Shown: positions 51,699 through 63,071 of the stretch, one piece after another
Layout of the letters: every line of letters begins with the position of its first letter
Numbering within the stretch: position 1 is the stretch's first letter
NCBI GenBank assembly: GCA_025174535.1
Contig: JALBUN010000003.1
Location: forward strand, 2,004,993-2,068,992
DNA from: Cantharellus purpuraceus
Lineage: Eukaryota; Basidiomycota; Agaricomycetes; Cantharellales; Hydnaceae
Length of the DNA: 64,000 bases
Reading direction: 5' to 3'
Made by a program: the position numbers and the translations under genes
The notes under the pieces: generated by a model
Told to the model about the DNA's origin: nothing
Seen by the model: the letters and a program-made list of their open reading frames with translations, nothing else
The model's database searches: none

Positions 51699-54600
51699 AT
51701 GCTAGCTGCTTGCCTGTTTGCTGCATCTCTCGCATTGACGTCGGGTCATGCACAAGAGAGTCGCACCTCTCCGCCCAACTCTTTCCCTCAAAATTACACA
51801 GGGATACCTAACACAGTTAATAACTACCAAGACAGCAAGGCATGGCAGGACTGCGAGCCATATCACCTGTCTTTATCCTCCAAGAAAAGCAATTTGCCGC
51901 CGTACTAGACTTTCTTGTAAAGGATCCACTGCCTAACATGACATTCTCGTTGGAACGGAGTTTTGCTGGTAATTTACCCGTGAATCGATAAGGACACCCC
52001 AACAATATCCTGTTCTTTTGGGCTTTTGAGAAAAGTAATGGCTCCCTGACCGGGAACGCGAATGACAGCAGCAACGAGTCAGTCTTTTCTTCTCTCAACT
52101 GCTCTTCTGTTGCATTGTGTCGCCCCACCGCTCACACCTTTTGCTTTATACCCCAGTCCTTGGATGATTTGGCTCAACGGAGGTGGGTTGTCGTGCATTA
52201 TGTATAATGGCCCAGTGCCTGAGATGTCGGCTTGCTAGGCCCTGGATCCTCCAGCATGCTCGGCATGTTATTTGAGGTATGCTCTAACTTTCTATGATTT
52301 GAGTTATGAGAGCAGTCTAATGTTGTTTCCAGAATGGGCCATTGCACGTCGCCGATGACTTGTCACTTGTCAAAAATGAGTTTGGTTGGAATTCACTCGC
52401 AGATACGTAAGTCCTCTGACGTTTTATCTGTTCTCTTCTGTACTCACAGCGTCTGTCAAGCGTCTGGATTGACCAGCCCGTCAGTGCTAGTGAAGCTTCA
52501 TTCCACCCCAGTTTAGTCTCTCCCTTTGTCTGCAGGTTGGAACAGGATTCTCGACCGCCGATAGCATGGGGTACATTTTCTCAGAGGATCAGATGGGAAC
52601 CGACTTTATGGGCTTCCTATCGAACCTAGTTCAGGTCTTCCCCAGTCTTGCAAAACGACCTTTGTATCTCACAGGCGAGGTAAGAACAGTCATGAAACTA
52701 TCTGTCGAGTGTATTTATTGTAACTATTCTCCGTAGAGTTATGCTGGTACGTTCAGCATGGGTGGCCCCTAATCTACCCAACTCATGAAACGCCAGGAAC
52801 GTATATACCATACATTACCAAAACATATTTCTCCACGCCAAACCCCCCAGTCCACCTCGTCAAATTCGCTATTGGCGGTAAGTGGATCCTTGTTGTCCAG
52901 GTGCATCCATTGACACCCCACCCAGATGGTTCCATAGGCTCGGAACCAGTCGTTGAAGACTTGCCGGTGGTACGTTTTCGTAACCTCCTCGTATGATGGT
53001 CAGTATTCACCGACAATCGCTCATAGCTTCGCGTCATAGACGTACCCACAGCTCATAGATTTTGATCCAGAGGTATACAACTACTTCAAGGAACAGTGTG
53101 TCTTTGTTTCGTATTTGATTGTTGTCACCCGTTGATGTCATTTGTATAGACGTCACTTGTGTGGTTACGACTTGAACCTTACATATCCACAAGCCGGCCC
53201 CTTTCCATCTCTCCACCCTAACCAGATCATCAACAGTACAAGCGTTTTCCAGGCAGCTGGCCTCGCGCAGCCTAAGACTCTTACCAAGGAATCATTCCTG
53301 TCTGCCCTTTCCCGGACATCAAAATCATCGTCGAGCATGAGCAAGCGCGAACTAGCAGCGCGAGAGGAGAGAAGGATATCGTGGAAGCGTGATCTATCCA
53401 TGCGCGCCAATGGCACCATTGACCCGTTCTATCAGTGCTTCCTGCTCATTGAGCTGATCGACTACGCAGTCAACTTCACGCTGCCGTGGTGTGCGTGGCT
53501 TGGTCTATGATCAATAGGCACCAAAGACTTACCTATTAACGTTACATGTTTGACTAGCGATCAATGACCCACTTTCCACGCAGCCTGGCTTTGATGTGTA
53601 TAGCATTCCCGATGCGTTGAACCCTGAGGCACCTCAGGTTGGCACCTTTTTCATGAATGGTATGTGCCATGTGTATGCTAGTCTGTCAGGTTTTAACGTG
53701 GTGCGTTTTGTAGATCCTCGTACCCGTGCAGCGCTGCACGCGCCGACGAGCAAGAATTGGATGTCGAGCATCAATTATCCGTTCGAGAACAATGTTACCA
53801 ATTTTTTGAAGCGTGAGTGTGTGCATTGCGCGTCAGTTTCTTCAACTGATCACATGCTGTGTACAGCTGGCACGAATCAGTTCGGTGACCCGAGTAAGTG
53901 CATACGCTATCGGCATTTGACGTCAATCCTCATCCTTGAATTACTCAGGTGTCGAGTAAGAGTTGTATTGATTACGGCGGGAATTGAGACTCACTTACGC
54001 CATTCTTAGATCGGGTGCTTTCTTGACAGACCTGGCTACAAACAGCAGTGCGATGAATATCTCGTGGGTTATCTACTCGGGTAACGACGACCTCCTTGTT
54101 TCACACCTGGGCAGTGAAAGTACGCCGGCTTCCACTTTCGGGACTTTGCAGTACTCACATCAATATCTTGACCAGCCACAATTCAGAACACGACGTTTGG
54201 GGGGATCCAAGGGTTCACGCAAAAGCCATCGACAGCTTGGTTCGGCAATGATGGTGCATTCGCTGGTATCGTCCACCAGGAACGAAACATCACCTACATT
54301 CTTTTCGATAAGGCAGGCCATCTAATCCCACAATGGCAGCCTGAACGGGTGAGCGGTTCACTTTCATACACCATCCCTTTCTGCGCGTGGGTCCAATCTT
54401 GATACTCATCAGCAACTTCAATTTATGCATTTGGCAGGCGCTCGTCTTTGTGCGTGAATTCGTGCTAGGGTCGAACCGTAACGGATCGGTCGTGCCACCG
54501 TCGGTGTAAACCATCCACTTGTGAACGATATTCTTCCTGCAGAGACCAATCCGATCTTCACTGGCTCCGGGACAACGTTGGGGTCGACCATCTGGCCGAG

Positions 54601-54744
54601 TGCGACATCGCTGCGTGGGACAGCTTCATATCGACAGCGACAGCGGTTGCCACCTCTACCGGAAAGAACGGGGCTGCTTCGCATGCTGCCATGACGGGTG
54701 TTGCATGTGTAGTTGCTGTTATTGTATCCATGATATTGGCCTAG
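51699..54744 (+). CDS. Serine carboxypeptidase (S10 family), secreted, probably GPI-anchored
   Basis: About a dozen short exons. ATG at 51699 with signal peptide MLAACLFAASLALTSGHAQ. Removes C-terminal residues from peptides. Motifs in order: PWMIWLNGG joined across an intron to GPGSSSMLGMLFENGPL; the nucleophile in GESYAGTY, spread over three exons (about 52675, 52738 and 52797); the catalytic Asp in WVIYSGNDDLL (about 54070); the catalytic His in LFDKAGHLIPQWQPER (about 54300-54350). So the S-D-H triad is complete. The C-terminus, STATAVATSTGKNGAASHA then a hydrophobic tail VACVVAVIVSMILA, is a GPI-anchor type signal. In the first 600 bases the exon limits are uncertain, with an in-frame TAA near 51989 unless an intron removes it. 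Likely active. Confidence 0.8.
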
Positions 54745-55829
54745 TTAAATTACAGGTCATTTAATGTAAATGCGTAAACGCGTAATGCCGCACAGTCAAT
54801 CTTGAGACATGGAAATGTCAAGGGTTAGGTAAAAAGAACAAGGAACGTACAAAGTGACAATGGTGCGGATGGTGTCATCGGATCCAGTCGATGTAATAAA
54901 GACCTACTGAGAAAGCCGACTGCCTGAGAACCACAACATGATCGCCCCACGACCACATGACCGCTATGAATCTGGAATCGACAGATCTACAAGCCCGAGG
55001 AACATGCAAGTCCCTTGAAACATGTTGCCATTTTTGTAGAATCATGCAGATAAACATGGGGAATTACAGCCGCTAGCATTATGCAAGTCGAGCGTCAGTT
55101 ATGCCTTGGACGGATCAGCCCCTGTGAAAAACAACACGCATCAGGGAGGACGTGCGAAACATGTCCAGACCAAAAGCATATCTTGATTCAAAACGAGAGA
55201 CTCAGAAAACTTGTGGACTCTAATGAATCCTCGAAAACAGGCGATATCTTTCTGCACGCACAAAGCGACTTGGCGTTACATCCCGCAAAGCGGCGTCGCT
55301 AATGCGTTGGATGTGGGCTGGGCTATCGGCAAGACAACTTGGAGACACGCATGTCTGGAGATCCTGTCATTGAGGGCGTACCTGTTGGGGTCACACCGTG
55401 CACGAATGTGTAAACAAGTACGACACGTTTTTGACCTCTGGAGCCCTCTTGCAAACGACGAAAAACCCTCTGTGTCCACAGTAATTGCATATCGAGGCGT
55501 CAACATGATGGGAGTAGGTGGATGTGCCGATGAGTCTGCCAGACCGCAGTGTATCCTACGACATGAAGAGGTGGGTGTGTTGCAAGTTAGGAACTAGGGG
55601 TCCAACAAGGGGTATTATTGGAGTGGAAAAACGAAACAGGCAGCAGATGGCTGCATGCATGCACAGATCCGCGACATATTACATGGATATGTCTCAAAAC
55701 ATGGGGATTCCTAGCATCCGCTTCTTCATTCTGTAAGATGGGCCGGTTCTCTATCGCTACAGTAAATGTGAATGTGTCCTTCATGAAATAGTAAGAGCTA
55801 ACGGTCAGAAAAGTAAATGAGTCACATAC
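54745..55829. other. No gene recognised
   Basis: Contains the first copy of the duplicated segment (54900-55016). Open stretches at 55081 and 55211 show no domain. Confidence 0.45.
54900..55016 (+). repeat. Duplicated segment, copy 1
   Basis: ATCGCCCCACGACCACATGA with flanks matches 56749-56873 at most positions (ATCGCCCCACGACCACGTGA there). Both are in the same orientation, on either side of the hypothetical gene 55830-56693, with a small gap in copy 1. Confidence 0.75.
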
Positions 55830-56693
55830 CTATTGGTCCTCACGATCGTTACCTCTCGCCAAGGCGCGCCGTAATTCTTCGTTCTCTTGCTGCAGCTCCT
55901 GTACAGTTCTCTCTGCACGCTCTGCACGTTCGTCACTCCTCTTTGCATTCTGTTTGAAGTGTTGTAGCTCGGCCCCCTTGGGCCCAAGAGGATCTGGATC
56001 CGCCGCCCGTTTCTCCACGTATACCTTCTGTAGGGCTTCTGTCTTGTCTACGTCAACATGGAACCTCCACCCATTCCAGCTTCCCGCCTGGGATGACATG
56101 GTCCGCTCAATCCTTCCATCCCCGAATTCCAGTTTCGCGATCGACACAATAGTCGATGCAAACCAATAACACATCGTCGTGTTGATCACATAATTTGGCC
56201 TTTGTTCCGAGATCACAGCGACGAGCCGGGTAAATTCCAGCAAGGGAAAGCGCTGGAATGTATATTGATAAACCTTTTCTGCAAGACTGGACGTGAGGCG
56301 CGTGGTGAGAGAGGATCTTGAAATGCCTTGAACCGTATCATGTGCGGAAACCGTCCCGTCTGATAGCGATGGCGATGCGGTGGAAAGTATGGCTTTCGAT
56401 GCTGCGTTTCGGGCGGGTTGCCTCTCGATAAGCAAGGCACAAGAATATGAGAGCTCCGCTACGATGAACTCATGTTTGGAATGAGATGGCTCCTTATACC
56501 ATATCAGTCGCTTGACATGGTACTGAGACCTAACATCGGGATCGGTGTCGCAAATAGAGGTGAAGAAGAATACGGCATTGTGTTCATGACTGGAAGTGAG
56601 GATGGGGATGTATAAATGTTCTGGGGGTCTTTCGTCCATGGGTGGGTACAGTTTGAAGAACTTGTAAATGTATGTCTTGATAAAGTCGAACAT
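55830..56693 (-). CDS. Hypothetical protein with C-terminal coiled coil (287 aa)
   Basis: Single exon on the minus strand, ATG at 56693. Begins MFDFIKTYIYKFFKLYPPMD. Contains a Ser/Thr-rich linker (residues 105-130), then FQRFPLLEFTRLVAVISEQRPNY with NTTMCYWFASTIVSIAKLEF, a pattern I have seen in lineage-specific mushroom proteins of unknown function. It ends with a charged coiled coil (AERAERTVQELQQENEELRR). No catalytic motif visible. Length and clean frame support a real gene. Function unknown. Confidence 0.65.
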   Translation of the reverse strand: MFDFIKTYIYKFFKLYPPMDERPPEHLYIPILTSSHEHNAVFFFTSICDTDPDVRSQYHVKRLIWYKEPSHSKHEFIVAELSYSCALLIERQPARNAASKAILSTASPSLSDGTVSAHDTVQGISRSSLTTRLTSSLAEKVYQYTFQRFPLLEFTRLVAVISEQRPNYVINTTMCYWFASTIVSIAKLEFGDGRIERTMSSQAGSWNGWRFHVDVDKTEALQKVYVEKRAADPDPLGPKGAELQHFKQNAKRSDERAERAERTVQELQQENEELRRALARGNDREDQ

Positions 56694-56748
56694 GTTTTAA
56701 ATGATTTGGACCAAGATGATATCGATGCCTCATGGAAACTTGCACCCG

Positions 56749-56873
56749 ACTGAGAAAGCCCATTGCCCGAGAAGCTTTTGGCCGAATGCCAGTAACTACA
56801 ACATCATCGCCCCACGACCACGTGACCGCTATGAATCCGGGATCGACAGATTTACAAGCCCGAGGTACACGCA
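56749..56873 (+). repeat. Duplicated segment, copy 2
   Basis: See copy 1. It contains about 18 bases (AAGCTTTTGGCCGAATGCCA region) that copy 1 lacks, so copy 1 has a deletion or copy 2 an insertion. It lies immediately upstream of the hypothetical gene. Confidence 0.75.
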
Positions 56874-57230
56874 AGTCTCTTCCATATATCATTTTTGCAG
56901 GTACCAATTTGAGGGAATTTGCATATTTAATCACGCCAGTCGTCGCAAGGATTGAAGACCATTCCTTCGAATAAGTCCTGCAATCTCTGATCAAACTAAA
57001 ACTTGGCCTCCCAGCTCACCCCGCAACCACACCCACTCCCCTTGGATTGCAGATTATCAACGACCCTAAAGCTGCCACCAATAAGCTCTGTGCATAGTCG
57101 ATGATGGAGCCCTTCAGCAGACCGAGGGACACGGCGTCTACTACAATAGATGCGGGTCGGTGAGTGGGATGGGTAAATAGACTGTATATGGATTAGAGAC
57201 GGAAAAAGCAAAGAAAGTAAAAATGACGTA

Positions 57231-58270
57231 CTAGTCGTCTGGAGCCCGCTGGCTCCCATTCCCAACACGATACACCCTCTGCTCCCTCTTCAACACATCC
57301 AACGCATCCATAACCGTATACTCCCCCACATGCTCCCACTGCGCATCCACCCTGCTTAAATACCCGCTCACCTCTGCACCGGTGGGTCCCACCCCCGCCG
57401 TGGCGCATCCCCCGCCGCGGTACGTCCCGGGTGCCTGCTGACCCGCAGGGCCACCCGCGCGCTTAGAGCGGTGCGGTTGCGTTCGCACGATGAGCCCCTT
57501 GATCGCATCAATGGACAACATGGCGGGTGTCAGTGGAACATAGGATTCCTCACGTGCTGGCGGGTCAGAGAGATCGCCATCGCCGGGGTCCTAATGCAAG
57601 ATAAGGCTCGTATCGGCCGTCAGGCCGGGGATGCTGCGACTGGGAGTCATGTCGGCAGCGTCCAGGGTCAGAGAATGGTGCTGCTGTTGCTGTTGGCTAG
57701 CGCGGGATGTCCTCCAAATCCCCGAGCTCACTGTATCCGGAACGGCAAGTTCCCAGACAGGTGCGTCATCCTCATGCAAGATAATACCCCCCCTCTTTGT
57801 GCAACTCTCGCATCGCCCACATGTACAGCCGTTTCGCCTTTCTACCTGATGGCTCTGCAGATATGCGCTTTGACGGGGGCAAGGCATTCCCTTCACCTCG
57901 CCTCGCCTCCCTCTCCTCTCGCGCACGTTTCCGTTCCTGTTCGACGACAGCGATGTCGGCCAGTTTTGGGACTCGGCGCAAGGAGGAAACCGTGAACCCT
58001 TGGCACGCGCTGGTGGCTGAATATAACCACGTGTCCTAGTCCACTGCATGGCTCGAGAGTGACGTCCGATTCCCGCAAGAGTCGGTCCTTTGGCCTCAGC
58101 GTTGCAGCATCATCTTCAAAGTGATGCCTGGGGTGCTTACATGACAGCTCTTCGTCCGCTCCGCTGCAACCAGGCTGAACGCATCGAGAGGGGTCTGACA
58201 GCATGTCCATGTACGTACGCCGCCGCCTGAAATCCCGCCCCGTCATACACACTTCAACGGGCTCCGACAC
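57231..58270 (-). CDS. Hypothetical protein, possible winged-helix segments (tentative)
   Basis: Minus-strand pieces that may be exons of one gene: GRDFRRRRTYMDMLSDPSR (about 58230), KRLYMWAMRELHKEGG and IILHEDDAPVWELAVPD (57840-57750, in two frames), and TGAEVSGYLSRVDAQWEHVG with YTVMDALDVLKREQRVYRVG (57370-57250). The last two have the helix-helix-helix-strand look of winged-helix domains, as in the C-terminus of Stn1 or RPA32. The similarity is by eye only and the splicing is not settled. It could be two separate genes. Confidence 0.3.
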
Positions 58271-58682
58271 CTCGCTCCCCGCTCTCGACCTTTCCCCTGG
58301 CGTCAGTACAGCATCAAATACGGTCTTTAAATATCGAAGCGAGCTTGAAGCCCGGACACGTACCTAATTGCTTCGACTATTATGAGTTTGGGTGAGCATA
58401 TAGAGCTGGGTGTGACGGCACGACGAGGGGGCAAATACGGATACTGAAACGGACATGGACGTATACTCAGCATCAACCGCTGACAATATGGGGGGACTCT
58501 GACGACTCTCATACGGGACCTGGTCTTCTCTATCACCTTCTGGAGGCAACGCGGCGCTCAGGGGGAGAGGTGCGTGAGGATGGAGATGTGGCGAAAGGAT
58601 GAGGAGGCGATGGTGACGGCAAGAATGTCGGAGGCAATGCTACTTTTGTGAGCATGGATCATCTCGTACTATATTCCTCTCT
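58271..58682. other. No gene recognised
   Basis: May hold upstream parts of the P450 relic (plus) or of the hypothetical gene (minus). No motif seen. Confidence 0.4.
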
Positions 58683-59145
58683 CTCACGACCTACAGCCAA
58701 CAGCACCGCCGTAGTACTTTCACGTGATGCGCTCGCCTGGTGTTTTGCACCGTCTTCGCGCCGAGTTGAAGGCCGCTGTCGACGAGCACGAGGACGATGA
58801 CCCGGATGGACTGCTGACCAGGTGCGCTCATCCACCAGCGTTTGTCCAGATTGTGTGGCACATGACACTCACGTCTCTGGCACAGATCAAATCCCTCAAA
58901 TATCTCCAAGTGACATCGACGAAGGTCTACGACTCTTCGCAACCAACGCATTTGGTCTCCTGCGTGGCGTTCAAGGGACAAGTGTGTATGTAGCGGGAAG
59001 GTTGTTCGAGGGTGGTGTAAGTATGTTTTTCGTGGTATTAAATCACAAACTGATGGGTTTGTACACGCAAAATCAGACTGAGCTCTCCGCACCTGCGTAT
59101 ACCATTCAGCATGACCCCGCCATATGGGGGGACCCGGAGGCATTC
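58683..59145 (+). pseudogene. Cytochrome P450 fragment, cut by LTR-B
   Basis: Reads from the helix I-J region (a stop in the frame before YFHVMRSPGVLHRLRAELKAA at about 58720) through helix K (EGLRLFATNAFGLLRGV, with the E-x-x-R motif) to TELSAPAYTIQHDPAIWGDPEAF at 59145. There homology ends in mid-exon against LTR-B sequence. The PERF motif, heme-binding Cys loop and C-terminus are absent and not found beyond the repeats at 63067-64000. The N-terminal half is also missing. A pseudogene. Confidence 0.8.
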
Positions 59146-60461
59146 TAATGTTTGTACTTTGGTTACAATCCTTTGTATTGGTCAATGCAGACTATACGCA
59201 GAAAGGTAATACGTTTCTTAGCAGCAAGAAATGAATAAGACTTCCAGAGTCTAGAGTTCACGGATGCTTAGGGGTCCAGATATTCCAAAAAGAGGGGAAT
59301 GCACTTAGAGGCTAAAGGAAGTAGGTGGATGAATCCAACCGTCCAACCAGTGGCACTCAGAAGCAGGTAACAGCGATGTGTGAAGTAGTCTAGCAACTGC
59401 TTCACACAAGTTCAAGCTTCTAATGCTCTGCAAAGGCAGTACACACTAGTTACTTAAACAAGAGCACTAATGGCAGGACTATCAACAGACAATCTCACCC
59501 TGTAGATTCGTAGTCACGTGAGGCAGATATTACACTCACGCCCAAAGCAGGAATATCACTACTTCGAGTGCAATCAAGTACAGTTACACAACTGTAAAAG
59601 ATCCTTGAACTGGTAATCAACAGTTACTGAGATAGAGGATGACACTGTATGTCACTCTAGTCACACTGGTGTGCAGAAGATGGGTAGAATATGATGATAT
59701 GTTATTCTTTCAGAGGCAGAATGGCCTCCTTATATATTGTATTTACAGGGGCTGACTAATGGTTCTGGAATATTCTACCTATTAATAGATGGAAACTACT
59801 GGAAGGTAGTGGAAGGTGGAAGAAAGGGGTAGAATATTCCAAGCCAATCACAGGATCTGATCACAGCACTAACACTGATCAGGAGCTGAATAATGGTTCT
59901 GGAAAGTTCTATCTAATAATAGAGGGAAACAGCTAGAATGTTATGGAAAGGGGTAGAATATTCCAAGGCAATCACCTGATTTGATCACCCATCAGCTGAT
60001 CTGATCCCTGAACTAGGCACTGATCAGGCAAAAAGAAGGGTGTCCACCCTGTTTTCTGCACTGGTTTGCACAGCCATGGATAGCCACATGTCATGTGATG
60101 ATCTGCACGGAAAATAGTGCCCTGAGAGGCTGTGGTTGTTAAGTTACAGAATATTTATTGATCAGAGACATCTGAGCTTGAATTCAGGCCAAATGCCTGG
60201 TCCAAAAGGGGAGAGCCGGCTGTGCAAAGGTTTGTGGGTGCCTATGGGTCCACAACTGTAGCACAGCAGAAATAAATGATTCTGAGCCGAGTTCTGCATG
60301 GAATATTCCTGAAAAAATATGGAAAAATAGAGAATATTTGAATAAGTCCTTTCCAGGTACAAGCATCAAATATATGCTGATATTTAGGAATGGAAAAGCA
60401 AAGAATAGCACATTGGTGCTGCATAAATGGAATTTGATAGGGAAAAGGTGGTTCCCATACA
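59146..60461 (+). repeat. LTR-B copy 3, 5'-truncated
   Basis: Begins inside LTR-B (AATGTTTGTACTTTGG) and ends GGTGGTTCCCATACA. It is a subtype close to the copy at 61779-63066, to which it is inverted. It joins directly to the next copy. Confidence 0.8.
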
Positions 60462-61407
60462 CTGTGGATTTGTAGTCACGCGAGGTAGATACTACACTCA
60501 CGCCCAAAGCAGGACAATCACTACTTTGAGTGCAATCAAATACAGTTACACAACTGTAAGCGACCCTTGAACTGGAGAGATATAGAGGATGACACTGTAT
60601 GTCACTCTAGTCACACTGATGTGCAAATGATGGGGTAGAAAAATGGTCATTTATTCAGAGGCAGAATGGGCTCCTTTTATATTGTATTTACAGGAGCTGA
60701 CTAATACTACTGGAAACTTCTACCTATTAATAGATGGAAACTACTGGAAGCTAGTGGAATATGTGAGAAGGGGGTGGAAGTTTCCTAGCCAATGAGCTGC
60801 TTGGATTTGCTCTGACTCATGGCATGAGTCATGGATGGAGTCATAGTATGAGTAATCACAGGAGTCATGGTATGAGTCATGGAAAGAGTCATAGCATGAG
60901 TCATGGCAGGAGTCATTGCATGAGTCACCATTACTCAAATAACTTAATCAATACTTCGTTTCCTGGGCTGATTAGCACAGCTATGGGTAGGCACAGCTTC
61001 TATTGAACTCTCCACTGAAAATGGAGTCAGGAGGTGCAGTGGTTGCAAAGATATTGAGCATTTACTGGCAGTGGTGACCAGATTGAGTCAGAGATTGAAA
61101 TGAGTCATGTGATTGAAAATGAGTCAGTTGTCCAGGTGACTCCGGCTGACTTTGGGGCTGCTGACATCTGGGAAGGTTTGTGGGTCCATGTGGGTCCCAA
61201 AACTTTGCCCAGCAGAACAATAAGTTTGTAGACTCATTTCTACATGGAAAATTCCCAAAAAAAATATGAAAAAATAGAGAATATTTGAATGGCCCTGAAT
61301 CAAGAGAAAGCAGCACATATATGCTGATATTTTAAGGCCATGAAGCGAAATTGTACAGTTTCGGGACTTTAAACAAGATCTTTTAAGGGAAAACCAGTTC
61401 CCATACA
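60462..61407 (+). repeat. LTR-B copy 4, 5'-truncated
   Basis: Begins mid-LTR at CTGTGGATTTGTAGTC and ends CCAGTTCCCATACA. Same subtype as copy 1 (1803-3234), with the GAGTCATGG tandem array at 60810-60930. Confidence 0.8.
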
Positions 61408-61778
61408 GAACCACCCCTTGCCAGTAACATTCTGTCAACATGTAGAATCCAAGAAATGGCAACAGGCAACCCAATAGCCCAACTCTTCACTTTTCTGCAG
61501 CTGAGAAGCTCTTCCTCCAAACATGTTATTGTTGGAATGCACTGAAGGTCCCTAGAAAGATTGGTATGGATTGGATTATTCTATAAGGAGATATGAGTGT
61601 TTTATGTGTTACAATTTCACTTTTTTACTGAGTTTGTATTTTGGCTTATCTAATAACACACATCTTCACTTTTGAGCTCTACAGGTTATGGGCCCCAGCC
61701 TCCAGCTCTAAACAATTGCTCAAACACACTTATATCATCAAAATCCTCTCATTTCTATCCATCTTTTCCAACCCTCTC
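61408..61778. other. Spacer between LTR-B copies
   Basis: 371 bases that match no other repeat in the window. Its last five bases CTCTC are the left target duplication of the next copy. Confidence 0.6.
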
Positions 61779-63066
61779 TGTATGGGAACCACCTTTTCCC
61801 TATCAAATTCCATTTATGCAGCACCAATGTGCTATTCTTTGCTTTTCCATTCCTAAATATCAGCATATATTTGGTGCTTGTACCTGGAATGAACTTATTC
61901 AAATATTCTCTAATTTTTCATATTTTTTTTGGGAATATTCCATGCAGAACTCGGCTCAGAATCATTTATTTCTGCTGTGCTACAGTTGTGGACCCATAGG
62001 CACCCACAAACCTTTGCACAGCCGGCTCTCCCCGTTTGGACCAGGCATTCAGCCTGAATTCAAGCTCAGATGTCTCTGATCAATAAATATTCTGTAACTT
62101 AACAACCACAGCCTCTCAGGGCACTATATCCCATGCAGATCATCACCTGAGATGTGGCTATCCATGGCTGTGCAAACCAGTGCAGAAAACAGGGTGGACA
62201 CCCTTCTTTTTGCCTGATCAGTGCCTAGTTCAGGGATCAGATCAGCTGATGGGTGATCAAATCAGGTGATTGCCTTGGAATATTCTACCCCTTTCCACAA
62301 CCTTCCAGTAGTTTCCATCTATTAATAGGTAGAATATTCCAGAAGCATTAGTCAGCCCCTGTAAATACAATATATAAGGAGGCCATTCTGCCTCTGAAAT
62401 AGTAATATATTCTACCACTTCTACCCATCTTCTGCACACCAGTGTGACTAGAGTGACATACAGTGTCATCCTCTATATCTCTCCAGTTCAAGGGTCGCTT
62501 ACAGTTGTGTAACTGTATTTGATTGCACTCAAAGTAGTGATTGTCCTGCTTTGGGCGTGAGTGTAGTATCTACCTCGCGTGACTACAAATCCACAGGGTG
62601 AGATTGTCTGTCGATAGTCCTGCCATTAGTGCTCTTGTTTAAGTAACTAGTGTGTACTGCCTTTGCAGAGCATTAGGATCTTGAACTTGTGTGAAGCAGT
62701 TGCTAGACTACTTCACACATCACTGTTACCTGCTTCAGAGTGTCACTGGTTGGACGGTTGGATTCATCCACCTACTTCCTCTAGTCTCTAAGTGCATTCC
62801 CCTCTTTTTGGAATATCTGGACCCCTAAGCATCCGTGAACTCTAGACTCTGGAAGTCTTATTCATTTCTTGTTGCTAAGAAATGTATTACTTTTCTGCGT
62901 ATCGTCTGCATTGACCAATACAAAGGATTGTAACCAAAGTACAAACATTAAATTGTTTCTGGAGTTGTGCTGCAGCAGGGTTTGATATTCTTCTCAGCTG
63001 TTCATTCACAGAATTGTGGTGATTTAGAGTTTGCCCTAACACCATAATTTTGTGGGTTCCAAAACA
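61779..63066 (-). repeat. LTR-B copy 5, complete solo LTR (1288 bp)
   Basis: Plus strand runs TGTATGGGAACC...GGGTTCCAAAACA. Five-base duplications CTCTC lie at 61774-61778 and 63067-63071. TG...CA ends plus a 5-bp duplication are the signature of a solo LTR, and this copy defines the family's limits. It is opposite in orientation to the two copies at its left. Confidence 0.85.
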
Positions 63067-63071
63067 CTCTC

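Noticed and set aside
61779..63066. Calling LTR-B a DNA transposon because of its short inverted ends
   Set aside because: TG...CA termini and a 5-bp duplication (CTCTC) fit a solo LTR better. No transposase is linked to it.
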